Positions 5,287-5,679 of a DNA stretch of 5,679 bases are shown here, in pieces. This DNA comes from Pyrobaculum sp. GTDB lineage: Archaea > Thermoproteota > Thermoprotei > Thermoproteales > Thermoproteaceae. The position numbers and the translations under genes were made by a program. Position 1 is the first letter of the stretch. Each line of letters starts with the position of its first letter. The stretch lies in NCBI GenBank assembly GCA_009903905.1, contig WYEI01000269.1, forward strand, positions 1 through 5,679. The letters are read 5' to 3'. The notes beneath the pieces were generated by a model. It saw only the letters and a list, made by a program, of their open reading frames with translations, was not told the origin of the DNA and searched no databases.

Positions 5287-5679
5287 TCATCTCGTCGCCG
5301 GGTATAGCCACCTCTCGAGCCCGGGCGCCCTCTCTATCGCCTTCGCGGCCTCCTCCACGATTCTCCTATGCACCTCCTGCGGCCTCTCGCGGCATGCCTC
5401 GGCCAGCTTGTAGGCGACGGACAGCAGGCCGCCGGCCGTGGGCTCCACGGCGTATTCGCCGAACGGCGTCTCAAGCAGGAGCCTCCTCCCCGCGGCCCTA
5501 GCCTCGACGGGGCATCCCTCCAGCTCGCGGAGGAGCCTCCTGCCCCTCCCCGACAGCCGATAGACGTCGCCCCTCCTCTCCGCCAGCCCCCACTCCAGCG
5601 CCAGGCCCAGGGCGGCGTACGCGTAGGGGCCCCACGTGCGCTCGAACAGCGCGAGGCGCGCCGACCCGCCCCTCGCCTC
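5287..5679 (-). CDS. C-terminal part of a winged-helix-like protein (start outside the window)
   Basis: The minus strand is open from the right edge to a TGA at 5287-5289, giving 130 visible residues with no start codon in view. The first 50 residues look like a winged helix-turn-helix: helices around FERTWGPYAYAALGLALEWG, then a short hairpin AERRGDVYRLSGRGRRLLRE, where the wing is followed by an arginine-rich helix. The next part has a strand pair (RRLLLETPFGEYAVEP) and two long helices (LLSVAYKLAEAC, and VHRRIVEEAAKAIERAP), ending LERWLYPATR. A DNA-binding regulator is plausible but not proven. The gene is about 70% GC and rich in GC-ending codons, so it is probably resident host DNA. Its stop overlaps the ATG at 5290 in ATGA form, which suggests an operon reading leftward that the island now interrupts. 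Confidence 0.75.
   Translation of the reverse strand, partial: EARGGSARLALFERTWGPYAYAALGLALEWGLAERRGDVYRLSGRGRRLLRELEGCPVEARAAGRRLLLETPFGEYAVEPTAGGLLSVAYKLAEACRERPQEVHRRIVEEAAKAIERAPGLERWLYPATR

Larger units (their letters stand above)
5243..5290 (-). pseudogene. Truncated start of a minus-strand gene overlapping the winged-helix gene stop
   Basis: On the minus strand an ATG at 5288-5290 shares ATGA with the stop of the upstream gene, the usual sign of translational coupling in an operon. The frame reads MRQFEARGHARPREAP and then enters a low-complexity run of Val codons antisense to the TAC repeat. It stops at 5186-5188 after 34 codons. The first 16 codons look like a genuine protein start. 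The rest does not. The RE-A-P codons coincide with the repeat copy at 5243-5253. The other copy, at 65-75, encodes RE-V-P in the same frame of the left-end gene, so these may be two halves of one interrupted gene. From memory, the start FEARGH also resembles archaeal DUF371 proteins (ARGHPNV), but the match ends there. Confidence 0.35.

Noticed and set aside
1..5679. CRISPR array, tRNA or rRNA gene, transposase or integrase
   Set aside because: I found no regularly spaced repeats, no cloverleaf, and no recombinase or transposase motifs. The idea of an island therefore rests on composition and edge repeats only.

Overview
The window looks like chromosomal DNA of a hyperthermophilic crenarchaeon (Thermoproteota, possibly near Thermoproteales). 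Two strong TATA boxes (148-155 and 4216-4224) are each centred about 27 bases upstream of an ATG, the geometry of leaderless archaeal transcripts. The coding style is also crenarchaeal, with heavy AGG/ATA use and a small basic zinc-ribbon protein. No 16S rRNA or other marker is present, so the lineage is inferred.

Layout: the two ends are very GC-rich (about 70-73% in the 60-base lines I counted) and carry minus-strand reading frames. The right end (5287-5679) is the C-terminal part of a winged-helix-like protein. Its stop codon overlaps, in an ATGA arrangement, the start of a second minus-strand frame that is cut off after about 16 codons. At the left end (1-70) a minus-strand frame runs out of the window. 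Between them lies a lower-GC block (40-50% in most sampled lines). It contains a single-chain Type IIG restriction-modification enzyme (179-3586), a 58-residue zinc-ribbon protein (3735-3911), a GC-rich gap with a perfect 11-bp hairpin and the trace of a decayed minus-strand gene (3912-4215), and a two-gene overlapping operon of unrecognised single-pass membrane proteins (4247-4495 and 4488-5030).

Reading: this looks like a defence or accessory island between GC-rich host genes. An 11-bp imperfect direct repeat (65-75 and 5243-5253, 10 of 11 identical) lies at the two edges. Both copies fall in the same minus-strand reading frame, as expected if the island split one gene, but this is a hypothesis. 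The restriction-modification enzyme needs no partner visible here: nuclease, methyltransferase and target recognition are in one polypeptide. It has two unusual traits: a sharp change of codon usage at the methyltransferase/target-recognition boundary, and a C-terminus resembling a PCNA-interacting (PIP) motif. The membrane pair has its own promoter and may be a separate cargo module. Its function cannot be read from sequence.
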